Origin: DASUAL01 sp035763805
GTDB lineage: Bacteria; Gemmatimonadota; Gemmatimonadetes; Gemmatimonadales; GWC2-71-9
NCBI GenBank assembly: GCA_035763805.1
Contig: DASUAL010000133.1
Coordinates: 9,218 to 73,217, forward strand
Length of the DNA stretch: 64,000 nucleotides
Reading direction: 5' to 3'
Shown piece by piece: positions 25,468 through 33,849 of the stretch. The position numbers and the translations under genes are program-made. Each line of letters begins with the position of its first letter. Within the stretch, counting starts at the first letter, position 1. The notes beneath the pieces are model-generated. The model was not told where the DNA came from, searched no databases, and saw only the letters and a list, made by a program, of their open reading frames with translations.

Positions 25468-26904
25468 ATGTCGCGCCCCAATGCGGCGAGCGCAGTCGTC
25501 TTCGCGCTCGCCGCCTGCGCCGCGAATTCCACCAGCAGCCCGCCGCCACCCGACCCCGCGCGCGTCGTCGCGTTTCTCGACACCCTCGAGGAACGCACGT
25601 TCCACTACTTCTGGGACCTCACCAACCCCCAGAACGGGCTCACCCCGGACCGCGCGCCCAGCCCGTCGTTCTCGAGCATTGCGGCCGTCGGGTTCGCGCT
25701 CACTGCTTACCCGATCGGGGTCGAGCGCGGCTACGTCACCCGCGGCCAGGCCGCCGAGCGGACCCTCACCACGCTCCGGTTCTTCTGGACGGCACCCCAA
25801 GGACCGGGCGCATCAGGCGTGACCGGCTATCAGGGCTTCTTCTACCACTTCCTCGACATGCAGACGGGCCACCGGTTTCAGACGGTCGAGTTGTCGACCA
25901 TCGACACCGCGCTACTGCTCGCGGGCGTGCTGTTCTCGCAGTCGTACTTCGACGGCAGTGACTCGATCGAAACGGCGATCCGCGCTGTGGCGGACTCGAT
26001 CTACTCCCGGGTCGATTGGAACTGGGCGCAGGCGCGTCCTCCCGCCGTAAGCATGGGGTGGCACCCCGAGACGGGGTTCATCCGGAATGATTGGCTCGGC
26101 TACAACGAGGCGATGATCCTCTACATTCTCGCCCTGGGCTCTCCCACCCACCCTGTCGAGCCGGCAGCCTGGGACGCGTGGGTGGGGACGTATCAGTGGG
26201 GCTCGTGGTACGGCTTGCCGCAGGTCGGCTTCGGCCCGCTGTTCGGGCACCAGTATTCCCACGTGTGGATCGATTTCCGAGGGCTACGGGACGCCTACAT
26301 GCGGGGGCACGGCATCGATTACTTCGAGAACTCGCGCCGCGCGACCTACGCGCAGCGCCGCTATGCGGAGGCCAACCCCGACCGATGGAAGGGATACAGT
26401 GCGTCCGTCTGGGGACTCACCGCGTGCGATGGCCCGGCCAATGCGACACTCCTGCTGGATGGGCGCACGCGCCAGTTCCACACCTACTGGGCGCGCGGGG
26501 CCTCGTTCACCGAGATCACGGACGACGGCACGATCGCTCCCACCGCGGCCGGCGGTGCGGTGCCCTTCGCGCCCGAGATCGCCATCCCCGCGCTGATCAC
26601 GATGCGCGAGACGTACGGGTCGCATCTGTTCTCGACCTACGGGTTTCGAGACGCGTTCAATCCGACGTTCACCGCCACCAGCGCGCCGGTGGAACGGGGG
26701 ACGGTCGATCCGGTGCTCGGCTGGTTCGACGTCGACTACCTCGGCATCGACCAGGGGCCGATCCTTGCGATGGTGGAGAACCATCGTACCGGGCTCGTGT
26801 GGCGCATCATGCAGCGCAATCCGGCAATCGTCCGGGGCTTGCAGCGGGCGGGGTTCACGGGTGGGTGGCTGAAGGGAGCGCGGGGCGGGCGGAAGGAGGA
26901 CTGA
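25468..26904 (+). CDS. Glycoamylase-like (PF10091, GH144-type) lipoprotein
   Basis: A 478-residue protein with a lipoprotein signal (VVFALAACAANS). The (alpha/alpha)6 barrel blocks of the glycoamylase-like family are present: ERTFHYFWDLTNPQNGLTPD, SSIAAVGFALTAYPIGVERG, WNEAMILYIL as GYNEAMILYILALGSPTH, GPLFGHQYSHVWIDFRG, and YSASVWGLTACDGP. This family includes GH144 endo-beta-1,2-glucanases. It lies 5 nt after the TonB receptor, consistent with a surface or periplasmic enzyme cutting a glucan before or after import, with the GH3 enzyme finishing the job. The beta-1,2-glucan specificity is inferred, not shown. Confidence 0.85.
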   Translation: MSRPNAASAVVFALAACAANSTSSPPPPDPARVVAFLDTLEERTFHYFWDLTNPQNGLTPDRAPSPSFSSIAAVGFALTAYPIGVERGYVTRGQAAERTLTTLRFFWTAPQGPGASGVTGYQGFFYHFLDMQTGHRFQTVELSTIDTALLLAGVLFSQSYFDGSDSIETAIRAVADSIYSRVDWNWAQARPPAVSMGWHPETGFIRNDWLGYNEAMILYILALGSPTHPVEPAAWDAWVGTYQWGSWYGLPQVGFGPLFGHQYSHVWIDFRGLRDAYMRGHGIDYFENSRRATYAQRRYAEANPDRWKGYSASVWGLTACDGPANATLLLDGRTRQFHTYWARGASFTEITDDGTIAPTAAGGAVPFAPEIAIPALITMRETYGSHLFSTYGFRDAFNPTFTATSAPVERGTVDPVLGWFDVDYLGIDQGPILAMVENHRTGLVWRIMQRNPAIVRGLQRAGFTGGWLKGARGGRKED

Positions 26905-26954
26905 GAGGCGTGGTAGCGTCGTATGGACGTAGCGTCGTAGCGTTGTAGCGACGG

Positions 26955-28337
26955 TCAGCGCGCGAACAGCGTATCGAAGGTCGCGGCCACGCGCCGGCGC
27001 ACCGCGTCCGCAGCCGCGAGCGGGGTTCGCGACGGCGCGCTCACCGGCTCGACGATGCGCGACACCGTCCCGCGCACGGCGTCGATGATCTGGAGCTGGA
27101 ACCGAACCGAGTCCCCGTCTCTGTAATAGGACCCGGAGACCACCGTGCCCGCGCCCGTGCGCGCGGTGAGCTCCTGGATCCCGGCGGCATCGAGATGACC
27201 ACCGATGGCTGCCGGCACGACCTCCACCGCCCCGCCCCGCGCCAGCCCCTGCGTGACCCAGTCGGCGGCCAGGTGGCCAAGGGGCGCCAGCGCTGCATCC
27301 CCGGAGAGGTCTTCGAAGCCGGCCACCACGACGCGCCGTGGATCGAGCGCCGGTTCGCGGGTCATGAGGAACGCCGCTCCGGCCGCGGCGATCAGCAGGA
27401 CGGCCAACCCTCCGATCGTCGCCGCCTTCCAGCTGATCTTCGGCAACCAGGCGGCGCTGCCACGGCGGTCCACGACGTCACGCAAGCAGGCAACGAAGTC
27501 GTCCACACTCGCGAACCGGTCCGCGGGCGATGCAGCCAGCGCGCGGCCGATGACCTCCTTCAGGAACCGCGCCGTTCGGTGATCCACACCCTGCTCCCGG
27601 AGGAAGGCCTCCAGTGCCGCCCGGCCGGGGGCCGAACCGTGGGCGAGATGGAGAAGCGGCGGCTCGCCGACCAGCATCTCGTAGAGCACACACCCCAGGC
27701 TGTAAATGTCGGTGCGAGCGTCGATCGCCCGGCTGCCGGCGAGCTGCTCCGGGCTCATGTAGGCCGGCGATCCGACGGCCTGGCCCACGCCGGTCAGCGT
27801 GGGGACGCCGGCCGCACTGACCGCGCGCGCGATCCCGAAGTCCGCGACGTAGGCGTGGTCGTCCTTGGAGAGGAGGATGTTCTCGGGCTTCACGTCGCGG
27901 TGCACGACGCCGTGGGCGTGCGCGTAGCTCAACGCGTCGGCCACCTCGAGCGTGAGGCGGAGCGCCTCGGCGAGCGGGAGCCGCTGCTCTCGGTCGAGGC
28001 GGACGCGCAGCGACTCGCCCTCGATGTAGGGCATCACGTAGTAGCACAGCCCGTCCGGCCCGTCGGGAACGAACAGGCACTCGTCGGCCGCTAGGATCGG
28101 CACGATGTGCGGGTGGCTGAGCTTGGAGGTGACCTCGACCTCGCGGATGAAGCGCTCCCGGAAGCTGGCGGTGCTGAGCTCGGGGTTCATCACCTTGATC
28201 GCCACCCGACGTGGCGGATGCCGCTCGGCGGCAAGGTAGACGCGCGCCATGCCCCCGGCGTCGATTTCGCGGTCCACGGTATAGTGCGGAGCCAGGCCCT
28301 CGCGCAGGGCGTGCAGGATGTCCATCATCGGCTGCAA
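26955..28337 (-). CDS. Membrane Ser/Thr protein kinase with extracellular TolB-like domain
   Basis: A 460-residue Hanks-type kinase. Catalytic residues are present: Lys48 (VAIKV), HRDVKPEN with Asp148, DFG (166-168) and SPEQ. The glycine loop is weak (DAGGMARVYLA), as in many bacterial kinases. One membrane helix is at about 305-326. The C-terminal region (VVVAGFEDLSGDAALAPLG and GAGTVVSGSYYRDGDSVRF) resembles the TolB N-terminal/FlgO-like fold and would be periplasmic. It is convergent with the glycoamylase gene; the 50-nt gap contains imperfect GTAGCGTCGTA repeats. Substrates unknown. Confidence 0.92.
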   Translation of the reverse strand: MQPMMDILHALREGLAPHYTVDREIDAGGMARVYLAAERHPPRRVAIKVMNPELSTASFRERFIREVEVTSKLSHPHIVPILAADECLFVPDGPDGLCYYVMPYIEGESLRVRLDREQRLPLAEALRLTLEVADALSYAHAHGVVHRDVKPENILLSKDDHAYVADFGIARAVSAAGVPTLTGVGQAVGSPAYMSPEQLAGSRAIDARTDIYSLGCVLYEMLVGEPPLLHLAHGSAPGRAALEAFLREQGVDHRTARFLKEVIGRALAASPADRFASVDDFVACLRDVVDRRGSAAWLPKISWKAATIGGLAVLLIAAAGAAFLMTREPALDPRRVVVAGFEDLSGDAALAPLGHLAADWVTQGLARGGAVEVVPAAIGGHLDAAGIQELTARTGAGTVVSGSYYRDGDSVRFQLQIIDAVRGTVSRIVEPVSAPSRTPLAAADAVRRRVAATFDTLFAR

Positions 28338-28373
28338 AGTATCGCTCGGCCTCTCATGCGGCGACGCCGAGGG

Positions 28374-28775
28374 TCAGCGCGGGTCGTTCCATTTCTCGAG
28401 CCTCTGGCCCGCCTGATGCCAGGCCCGGATGCCGCCCAACAACACCGCTACCCGCTCCCCGTCGACACCCCCTGCCATCAGCCTTCGCGCCGCCCGGACG
28501 CTTGTGGCTTCGTCCACTCAGGCACAGTAGAGGATGAGCAGGCGATCCGGCGGCACCGAATCCGGCAGTAGCTGCCCCTTCGCCGCCTCTATTGCCGACA
28601 GGGGGAGCGAGACCGCGCCGGCGGCGTGGGCGTTGTCGTACAGGCGGCGGTCGCGGGTGTCGACCAACACCGCGCGGCCCGCTGTGACGAGCGCCTGGGC
28701 CTCGGCAACCGAGATTCGCCGAACGGCCGGCAGCTCGGTCGGGACGACGTCGGGATCCTTCGGCTCCGGGGTCAT
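28374..28775 (-). pseudogene. Single-domain rhodanese interrupted by an in-frame TGA
   Basis: The frame begins MTPEPKDPDVVPTELPAV (ATG 28775, with GGAG five bases upstream) and runs through RAVLVDTRDRRLYDNAHAAG to the active-site LLILYCA, where a TGA occurs at 28520-28518. The same frame continues past it as VDEATSVRAARRLM, VLLGGIRAWHQAGQR and stops at 28376-28374, restoring a complete rhodanese of about 133 residues. In related proteins the motif is often YCxCP(N/D)EATS, so the TGA replaces the residue two after the catalytic Cys. It is a nonsense mutation, a sequence error, or, less likely, recoding to selenocysteine or another residue. Confidence 0.8.
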
Positions 28776-28836
28776 GAGCGCGCTCCTGTAAACCGCCGGG
28801 GGGACGATAAGGTTCGGGCGGGCCATCCGGAAGCTA

Positions 28837-28863
28837 TTGACAAATAATTTTGTCCAATATAGG
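28837..28863 (+). promoter_or_regulatory. Promoter/operator of the ArsR-like gene
   Basis: TTGACA (28837-28842) is followed by TATAGG (28858-28863) with a short 15-bp spacer. Overlapping the -35 is a perfect inverted repeat GACAAA-TAAT-TTTGTC (28839-28854). This AT-rich palindrome in a GC-rich region is a good candidate for autoregulation by the winged-helix protein encoded 33 nt downstream. Confidence 0.5.
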
Positions 28864-28895
28864 GTTTTCCGGAGCTACTCTGCGGGAGCGACGTC

Positions 28896-29537
28896 ATGGG
28901 CACCTCGGCAGCCGTTCACGTCATTGACGACGCCGACCGCGCAGCAACCGTGCTGCATCCGTTACGCCTCAGGATTCTCGCCGAGCTCGATCGACCCGAT
29001 TCGGCGGCGGGCCTGGCGCGGCGGCTCGGCCTGCCGCGCCAGAAGCTCAACTACCACCTCCGTCAGCTCGAGCGACAGGGCCTCGTCGAAGCCGTCGGCC
29101 AGCAGCAGAAGCGGGGCTGTACCGAGCGCCTACTCCGGGCGGTGGCGCAGTCCTATTTGATCAGCCCGGCCACGCTCGGAGACCTCGCGGTCGATCCGGC
29201 ACGCGTCCAGGACCACGTCTCCAGCGCGTACCTCGTGGCGGTCGCCGCCCAGGTGATTCGCGAGGTCGCCGCGCTGCGAGACCGTGCCCAGCGCGCCAAC
29301 AAGGGAGTGCCGACGCTGACCCTCCAGGCCGACGTCCGCTTTGCCTCCGCCAAGGCGCAGCACGCCTTCGCCCAGGAGCTCTCGCGGCAGGTGGCACGCC
29401 TCGTCGCCAAGTACCATGACGACCGCGCATCCGGCGGTCGCCGGTTCCGGTTCGTCGCCGGGGCCTACCCCGCCCCCGCCCCGCCCCCCGCGCACGATGC
29501 AATCCCGGAGGCCACGGAACACCAGGAGGACACATGA
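28896..29537 (+). CDS. ArsR-like winged helix-turn-helix regulator
   Basis: A 213-residue protein with a winged-helix domain in the first 75 residues (TVLHPLRLRILAELDRPDSA, then GLPRQKLNYHLRQLERQGLV). The C-terminal part is helical with a Pro-rich tail, and no metal-binding Cys cluster is evident, so it is not a classical metal sensor. It overlaps the SRPBCC gene by ATGA. ArsR-type regulators coupled to AHSA1/SRPBCC genes are a common pair. A palindrome at its promoter (28839-28854) suggests negative autoregulation. Confidence 0.85.
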   Translation: MGTSAAVHVIDDADRAATVLHPLRLRILAELDRPDSAAGLARRLGLPRQKLNYHLRQLERQGLVEAVGQQQKRGCTERLLRAVAQSYLISPATLGDLAVDPARVQDHVSSAYLVAVAAQVIREVAALRDRAQRANKGVPTLTLQADVRFASAKAQHAFAQELSRQVARLVAKYHDDRASGGRRFRFVAGAYPAPAPPPAHDAIPEATEHQEDT

Positions 29538-30304
29538 GCAAGCAACGAGACGAGCGGGTGGTCGAGCGCGAGGTCGCCCTCGACGCGCCCACCGCCGTGG
29601 TCTGGAAGGCACTCACCGACGCCGGGGAGCTGATGCGTTGGTTCCGGCTGGAGGCCCGTGTATCGCCGGGCATGGGCGGCACCGTGTGGATGCGGTGGGA
29701 CGACGCGTACGACGCGGAGTCCGCCATCGAGATCTGGGAGCCCGAGCGACACCTCCGGATCCGCTTCCCCCGCGAGCGGGCGATGCACCTCGCGACCGAC
29801 TACTACCTCGAGGGCCGGGCGGCGGGACGGTGTTGCGCGTGGTAACGTCGGGCTTCGGCGCCGGCGACGACTGGGACACCCTGTACGACGGTGTCCGGCG
29901 CGGTTGGAACTTCGAGCTGCTCGCGTTGCGCCACTACCTCGAGCGTCATCGCGGGCGCGATCGCGTGGTTGCCTGGGGGCGGGTCCCCTGTCGCTCGAGC
30001 CACCGGGACGCATGGAGCCGGCTCACCGGGCCGGGCGGCTGGTTCGGGGCCGGCGGACTGGGCACCGTCGCTGTCGACGCCCGCTACACCGCCCGGACGA
30101 CGACCGGGCACGTCCTCACCGGTGTGGTGCAGCTGTGGCAGCCGCCGCTGCTCTTCGCTGGCACGGTCGAAGGCTGCAACGACGCGCTGTTCCGACGGGA
30201 GCTGCAGGGCAAGGACGGCGCGGGCGAACTGTGGTTTTGGCTTGCCACGTACGGCGTCCCCGCCGCCGAAGCTCTTCGAAGAGCCGGCGGCCCAGCCACC
30301 GTAA
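29534..30304 (+). pseudogene. AHSA1/SRPBCC-domain protein with frameshift
   Basis: It starts MSKQRDERVVEREVALDAP and follows the AHSA1 pattern (VWKALTDAGELMRWF, MRWDDAYDAESAIEIWE) to YYLEGR. At the G/C-rich sequence near 29815-29830 the frame must shift by -1 to continue as GGTVLRVVTSGFGAGDDWDT and YDGVRRGWNFELLALRHYLE, clearly the rest of the same domain. The unshifted frame stops at 29845. Near the end (about 30265) a second shift would give LFEEPAAQPP and a stop at 30304, just before the convergent gene; otherwise the frame runs antisense into it. A sequencing error in the G-rich tract is possible. Confidence 0.75.
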
Positions 30305-30313
30305 GGTCCCGCG

Positions 30314-31060
30314 TCAGACGCGTCCGACTCGGAGCGCGAGCGGCCAGCGGATCGGACGCAGCGTCGCCTCCGAGCCCCACGCGCGGGCAAGATCGCGCCG
30401 GAAGGCCTCGAACGGGGCACGGCCCTGCGCGCGCTCCATGGCGCGCACGGCTGACCAGGTCTCCACGTACCCGACCGCGTCCTCAAGCGTCCACTGGGCA
30501 CGCATCTCGAGCGGCGGCGCCGGGAACTCGGTGAAGGGGAACGGCAACGACCGGTAGCCGTCCTCTGTGTGTCGGCGCTCCGGCGGCCAATACGGCGCCA
30601 GCGCGTCCCTGTAGAAGCGCCGGAGGACCGGATCTACTGTGTCGTCGATGTGCATGACGGCGTAGCACACGAGGGCGACAACGGCACCGGGCCGCGCGAC
30701 GCGTCGGACCTCGGCGTAATAACCGCTGATCTCGAACCAGTGCGCGGCCTGGGCGGCGACGGCGAGGTCGACGACGCCATCCGGCAGACCGCTCGCTTCC
30801 GCGGGAGCTCGAGCATATTCGATCCTCGAATGCGGTGCGGCGTGCGCGATCTGCTCGGCGCTCGCGTCCGTGGCGATCACCCGCTCGAAGCGGTCGGCCA
30901 GCAGCACCGCCAGCTGCCCCGACCCGCAGCCGCAATCCCAGGCGACGCCCCGGCGCGGGGCGGCCTGAGCAAGGAATTCGGCGAGAGCGACCGGGTATCG
31001 GGGCCGATGCGCCGCGTAGGCGGCGGCGCCATCGGAGAAGTGATCCTTGAAGGTCGTCAG
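30314..31060 (-). CDS. Class I SAM-dependent methyltransferase
   Basis: A protein of about 248 residues with the SAM-binding motif VAWDCGCGSGQLAVLLA, a following acidic loop (VIATDASAEQIAHA), and the typical start FKDHFSDGAAAYAAHRPRYP of the methyltransferase type 11/trans-aconitate-like group. No ATG, GTG or TTG lies in the right place: the first residues follow directly on the stop of the ABC exporter gene, and the best start is a CTG at 31060 overlapping that stop as CTGA, suggesting translational coupling. Substrate unknown. Confidence 0.75.
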   Translation of the reverse strand: MTTFKDHFSDGAAAYAAHRPRYPVALAEFLAQAAPRRGVAWDCGCGSGQLAVLLADRFERVIATDASAEQIAHAAPHSRIEYARAPAEASGLPDGVVDLAVAAQAAHWFEISGYYAEVRRVARPGAVVALVCYAVMHIDDTVDPVLRRFYRDALAPYWPPERRHTEDGYRSLPFPFTEFPAPPLEMRAQWTLEDAVGYVETWSAVRAMERAQGRAPFEAFRRDLARAWGSEATLRPIRWPLALRVGRV

Positions 31061-32913
31061 AGCCGGGCGGGCGGGGTCAGCGGAGGAGCTTCCACCGGCG
31101 TTTCGGGCTCCGGCGTGAAGTCTTCCCCGGGGTTGATGAAGAGGTCCTCCTCGAACCGGTACTGCTTGTCGTACAGCTGCCGGTAGCGTCCGCCCTTGGC
31201 GAGCAGCGTGGCGTGGGTGCCGCGCTCGACGATCTCGCCGCCTTCGATCACGAGGATCTGATCCGCGCTGCGGATGGTCGAGAGACGGTGCGCGATCACG
31301 AAGGTCGTGCGGCCGCACCGCAGCGTGCGGAGCCCGTCCTGGATGGCCGCCTCACTCTCCGAGTCGAGGTTCGACGTCGCCTCGTCGAGGATCAGGATCC
31401 GCGGATCCGCCAGGATTGCCCGCGCGATCGAGACCCGCTGGCGCTCGCCGCCCGACAGCTTCACGCCCCGCTCGCCGACCACCGTGTCGTAACCCCTCTC
31501 GAAGCGGCGGACGAACTCGTCGCAGTGGGCGATGCGGGCCGCGCCCTCGATCTCCTGCCGGGTCGCGTGGGGTCGGGCGAAGGCGATGTTCTCGGCGATC
31601 GTGCCGTCGAACAGGAAGTTGTCTTGCAGGACGACGCCCAGATGCCGGCGGTAGTCGGCGAGGCGCAGCGCCGCAAGGTCCCGCCCGTCCACGAGGATGC
31701 GCCCGACTTTGGGGCGGTTGAACGCCAGCACCAGACTGATCAGCGTGCTCTTCCCCGCCCCCGACGACCCGACGAGCGCCGTCGTCGAGCCCGGCGGCGC
31801 ACGGAACGAGACGCGCTTCAGCACCTCGACCCCGGGCACGTACTCGAAGCTCACGTCCTCGAAAGCCACGTCGCCCGCCACGGCGGCGACTGCGGCCCGG
31901 GCCGGGTCCTCGGCGTCTTCCGTCACGACCCGGCGGATCTCGCGGATCCGGTCGAGACCCGCGAACGCCTCGGTGATCTGGGTGCCGATCGACGCGATGT
32001 TGATCAGCGGCAGGGCGACGAGACCGAGGAAGACCCCGTACATGAAAAAGTCGCCGAGCGTCATCGCGCCCGAGAGGATCGCGCGCCCGCCCTCGAGAAT
32101 CATGAGGATCCCGATGGCGCCGACGATGATCGTGGCGAACGAGCCTACCGCGGAGATGCCCGTCATCGTGGCGGCGATGTTGCGGAACAACGTGTGCGCG
32201 CCGCGCGCGAATACGAGCCGCTCGCTCCGCTCCGCGCGATACGCCTTGACGATGCGGATGCCGCCCAGCGTCTCGGCGAGCCGCCCCGTCACGTCGGCGT
32301 TGATCTTGCCCCGCTCCCGGAACAGCGGGCGCAGCTTCGTGAATGCGTACGCCAGCCCGCCGCCGAAGCAGGCCATGATCAAGATCGCGATCAGGGTGAG
32401 ACGCCAGTTGAGGTAGAAGAGCACACCGAGGGCGATCGCCCCCGTGACGAGCCCCCCGACGAGCTGCACGAGTCCCGTGCCGACCAAATTTCGGATGCCC
32501 TCGGCGTCGGTCATGATCCGGGAGATCAGGATGCCGCTCTTCGTGGAGTCGAAATACGCGACGGGGAGCCGAAGCGCGTAGGCCTGCACCGCCCGGCGCA
32601 TGTCGGTGATGGCACGCTGCGCCGCAACGCCGAGGAGCTGCGACAGAGCGAATCCCGTGAGCGCCTGCACGAGCGTGGCCGCGCCCGCGGCTGCTGCGAG
32701 CGGCAGCAGCAGCTCCGCTTGACGCTGGGTAATGACGTGATCGATCACCCACTTGGACGAGGCCGGCAGCACCAGGCCCGCCAGCCGGTTGATGAGCAAC
32801 AGCGCGAGCCCCAGCGCCAGCCGGCCCCGGTGGGCGGCGATCAGCGCCCGGGCTTCCTGCCAGGCGCCGGGCGTGAAGGCTTTCTTTGGCTGGCGGGTTG
32901 CGTCGTCGGCCAT
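31057..32913 (-). CDS. ABC exporter (fused membrane and ATPase domains, MsbA-like)
   Basis: A 618-residue half-transporter: six membrane helices in residues 30-320, then an ATPase with Walker A GSSGAGKST, Q-loop VVLQDNFLFDGT, signature LSGGERQR, Walker B ILILDEATSNLD and the switch histidine in AHRLSTI. Such type IV exporters work as homodimers on lipids, peptides or drugs. It is coupled by a CTGA overlap to the methyltransferase gene, which may modify or process the exported compound. A lipid A flippase role is possible but not shown by the context. Confidence 0.93.
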   Translation of the reverse strand: MADDATRQPKKAFTPGAWQEARALIAAHRGRLALGLALLLINRLAGLVLPASSKWVIDHVITQRQAELLLPLAAAAGAATLVQALTGFALSQLLGVAAQRAITDMRRAVQAYALRLPVAYFDSTKSGILISRIMTDAEGIRNLVGTGLVQLVGGLVTGAIALGVLFYLNWRLTLIAILIMACFGGGLAYAFTKLRPLFRERGKINADVTGRLAETLGGIRIVKAYRAERSERLVFARGAHTLFRNIAATMTGISAVGSFATIIVGAIGILMILEGGRAILSGAMTLGDFFMYGVFLGLVALPLINIASIGTQITEAFAGLDRIREIRRVVTEDAEDPARAAVAAVAGDVAFEDVSFEYVPGVEVLKRVSFRAPPGSTTALVGSSGAGKSTLISLVLAFNRPKVGRILVDGRDLAALRLADYRRHLGVVLQDNFLFDGTIAENIAFARPHATRQEIEGAARIAHCDEFVRRFERGYDTVVGERGVKLSGGERQRVSIARAILADPRILILDEATSNLDSESEAAIQDGLRTLRCGRTTFVIAHRLSTIRSADQILVIEGGEIVERGTHATLLAKGGRYRQLYDKQYRFEEDLFINPGEDFTPEPETPVEAPPLTPPARL

Positions 32914-32997
32914 GGACGCCGCAATCTAAGCGTGTCGCAGGCCGAGTGCGTATCCCACGGCCGCGCCCGATCACTTCGCGCTTCCCCGGAGGACTCT

Positions 32998-33402
32998 GTG
33001 CCAGGCAACTTCTGCGAGAAGTATTACGACCTCACGCTCAACGCGCTCCGCATCATGGCCGGCTCCCTCTTCATGACGCACGGCGGCCAGAAGTTGTTTG
33101 GCTGGTTCGGCGCTGAGGGTCCGTTCACCGCGTTCTGGCCGGTCGGTGTCGCGGGCGTGCTGGAATTCTTCGGGGGGGCGGCCATCGCCCTCGGTCTGTT
33201 CACGCGGTACGTGGCGTTCGTCGTGGCCGGCGAGATGGCCGTCGCCTACTTCTGGCGCCACGTCGCGATGCGCGGCAGCGTGTGGCCGTGGGAGAACCGC
33301 GGCGAGCTGGCGGCGCTGTACTGCTTCCTCTGGCTCTTCATCTGGGCCTCGGGCGGAGGGCGCTGGACGCTCGAGGCGTGGCTCAAGCGCCGGACGACTT
33401 GA
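32998..33402 (+). CDS. DoxX family membrane protein
   Basis: A 134-residue protein with four membrane helices and the DoxX signatures LRIMAGSLFMTHGGQKLFGW and EFFGGAAIALGLFTRYVAF. The GTG at 32998 follows a strong GGAGG, and upstream codons in this frame lie antisense to the ABC exporter. DoxX proteins occur with thiosulfate:quinone oxidoreductases and with stress-response membrane complexes; many stand-alone copies, like this one, have no assigned function. Confidence 0.9.
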   Translation: MPGNFCEKYYDLTLNALRIMAGSLFMTHGGQKLFGWFGAEGPFTAFWPVGVAGVLEFFGGAAIALGLFTRYVAFVVAGEMAVAYFWRHVAMRGSVWPWENRGELAALYCFLWLFIWASGGGRWTLEAWLKRRTT

Positions 33403-33423
33403 GGCTAGCGGCCCGAGCCGTTC

Positions 33424-33849
33424 TCAGCGGCCCCGGGCCTCGGCGAGCTTCGTCTGCTGCTCGGGCGTGAGCGTGTTCTTGATCCGGATGAGCAGCGAAA
33501 GGTGCGCGCGCTTGACCTCGCGTTCGACGCCGAGCACCTCGTCGACTTGCGCCAGCGCTGCCGCCTGATCGACCGACGGCTTGCCCAGTAGCGCGGCGAG
33601 CCGCTGGCTCTGCTCCTGCATGCGCCACTGCAGGTCCACGACCTTCGTTTGGAACTCCTGGATCGCCCTGGTGATCGCGTTGCGCTGCTCGGGCCGCAGG
33701 TCGATGTCGGCCTGATGTTGCATGACCAGCTCGGGCGGAAACAGCACCCGCGCGAGGGGATCCTCACCGGGCTGCTGGGCCCGCGCGGCCGGGCCCAGGG
33801 CGAGCACAAGGGCGACGAACAGACCAAGGACCAAGCGATGCGTCATCAC
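33424..33849 (-). CDS. Spy/CpxP-like periplasmic protein
   Basis: A 141-residue protein with signal peptide MMTHRLVLGLFVALVLALGP and a helical mature part containing DLRPEQRNAITRAIQ and NTLTPEQQTKL, which correspond to the LTxxQ repeats of the Spy/CpxP/LTXXQ family (periplasmic chaperones and stress sensors). It is the third gene in an operon with an ECF sigma factor and an anti-sigma-like protein, each joined by a 4-nt ATGA overlap, so it probably senses envelope stress for that system, similar to zinc-resistance-associated or CnrX-like sensors. Confidence 0.8.
   Translation of the reverse strand: MMTHRLVLGLFVALVLALGPAARAQQPGEDPLARVLFPPELVMQHQADIDLRPEQRNAITRAIQEFQTKVVDLQWRMQEQSQRLAALLGKPSVDQAAALAQVDEVLGVEREVKRAHLSLLIRIKNTLTPEQQTKLAEARGR

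Noticed and set aside
26905..26954. GTAGCGTCGTA direct repeats between glycoamylase and kinase genes
   Set aside because: Only two or three imperfect copies without uniform spacing; not a CRISPR or a mobile element end.
31213..32997. Long + strand frame leading into DoxX
   Set aside because: It is antisense to the ABC exporter; DoxX has its own GTG with a strong GGAGG at 32998.
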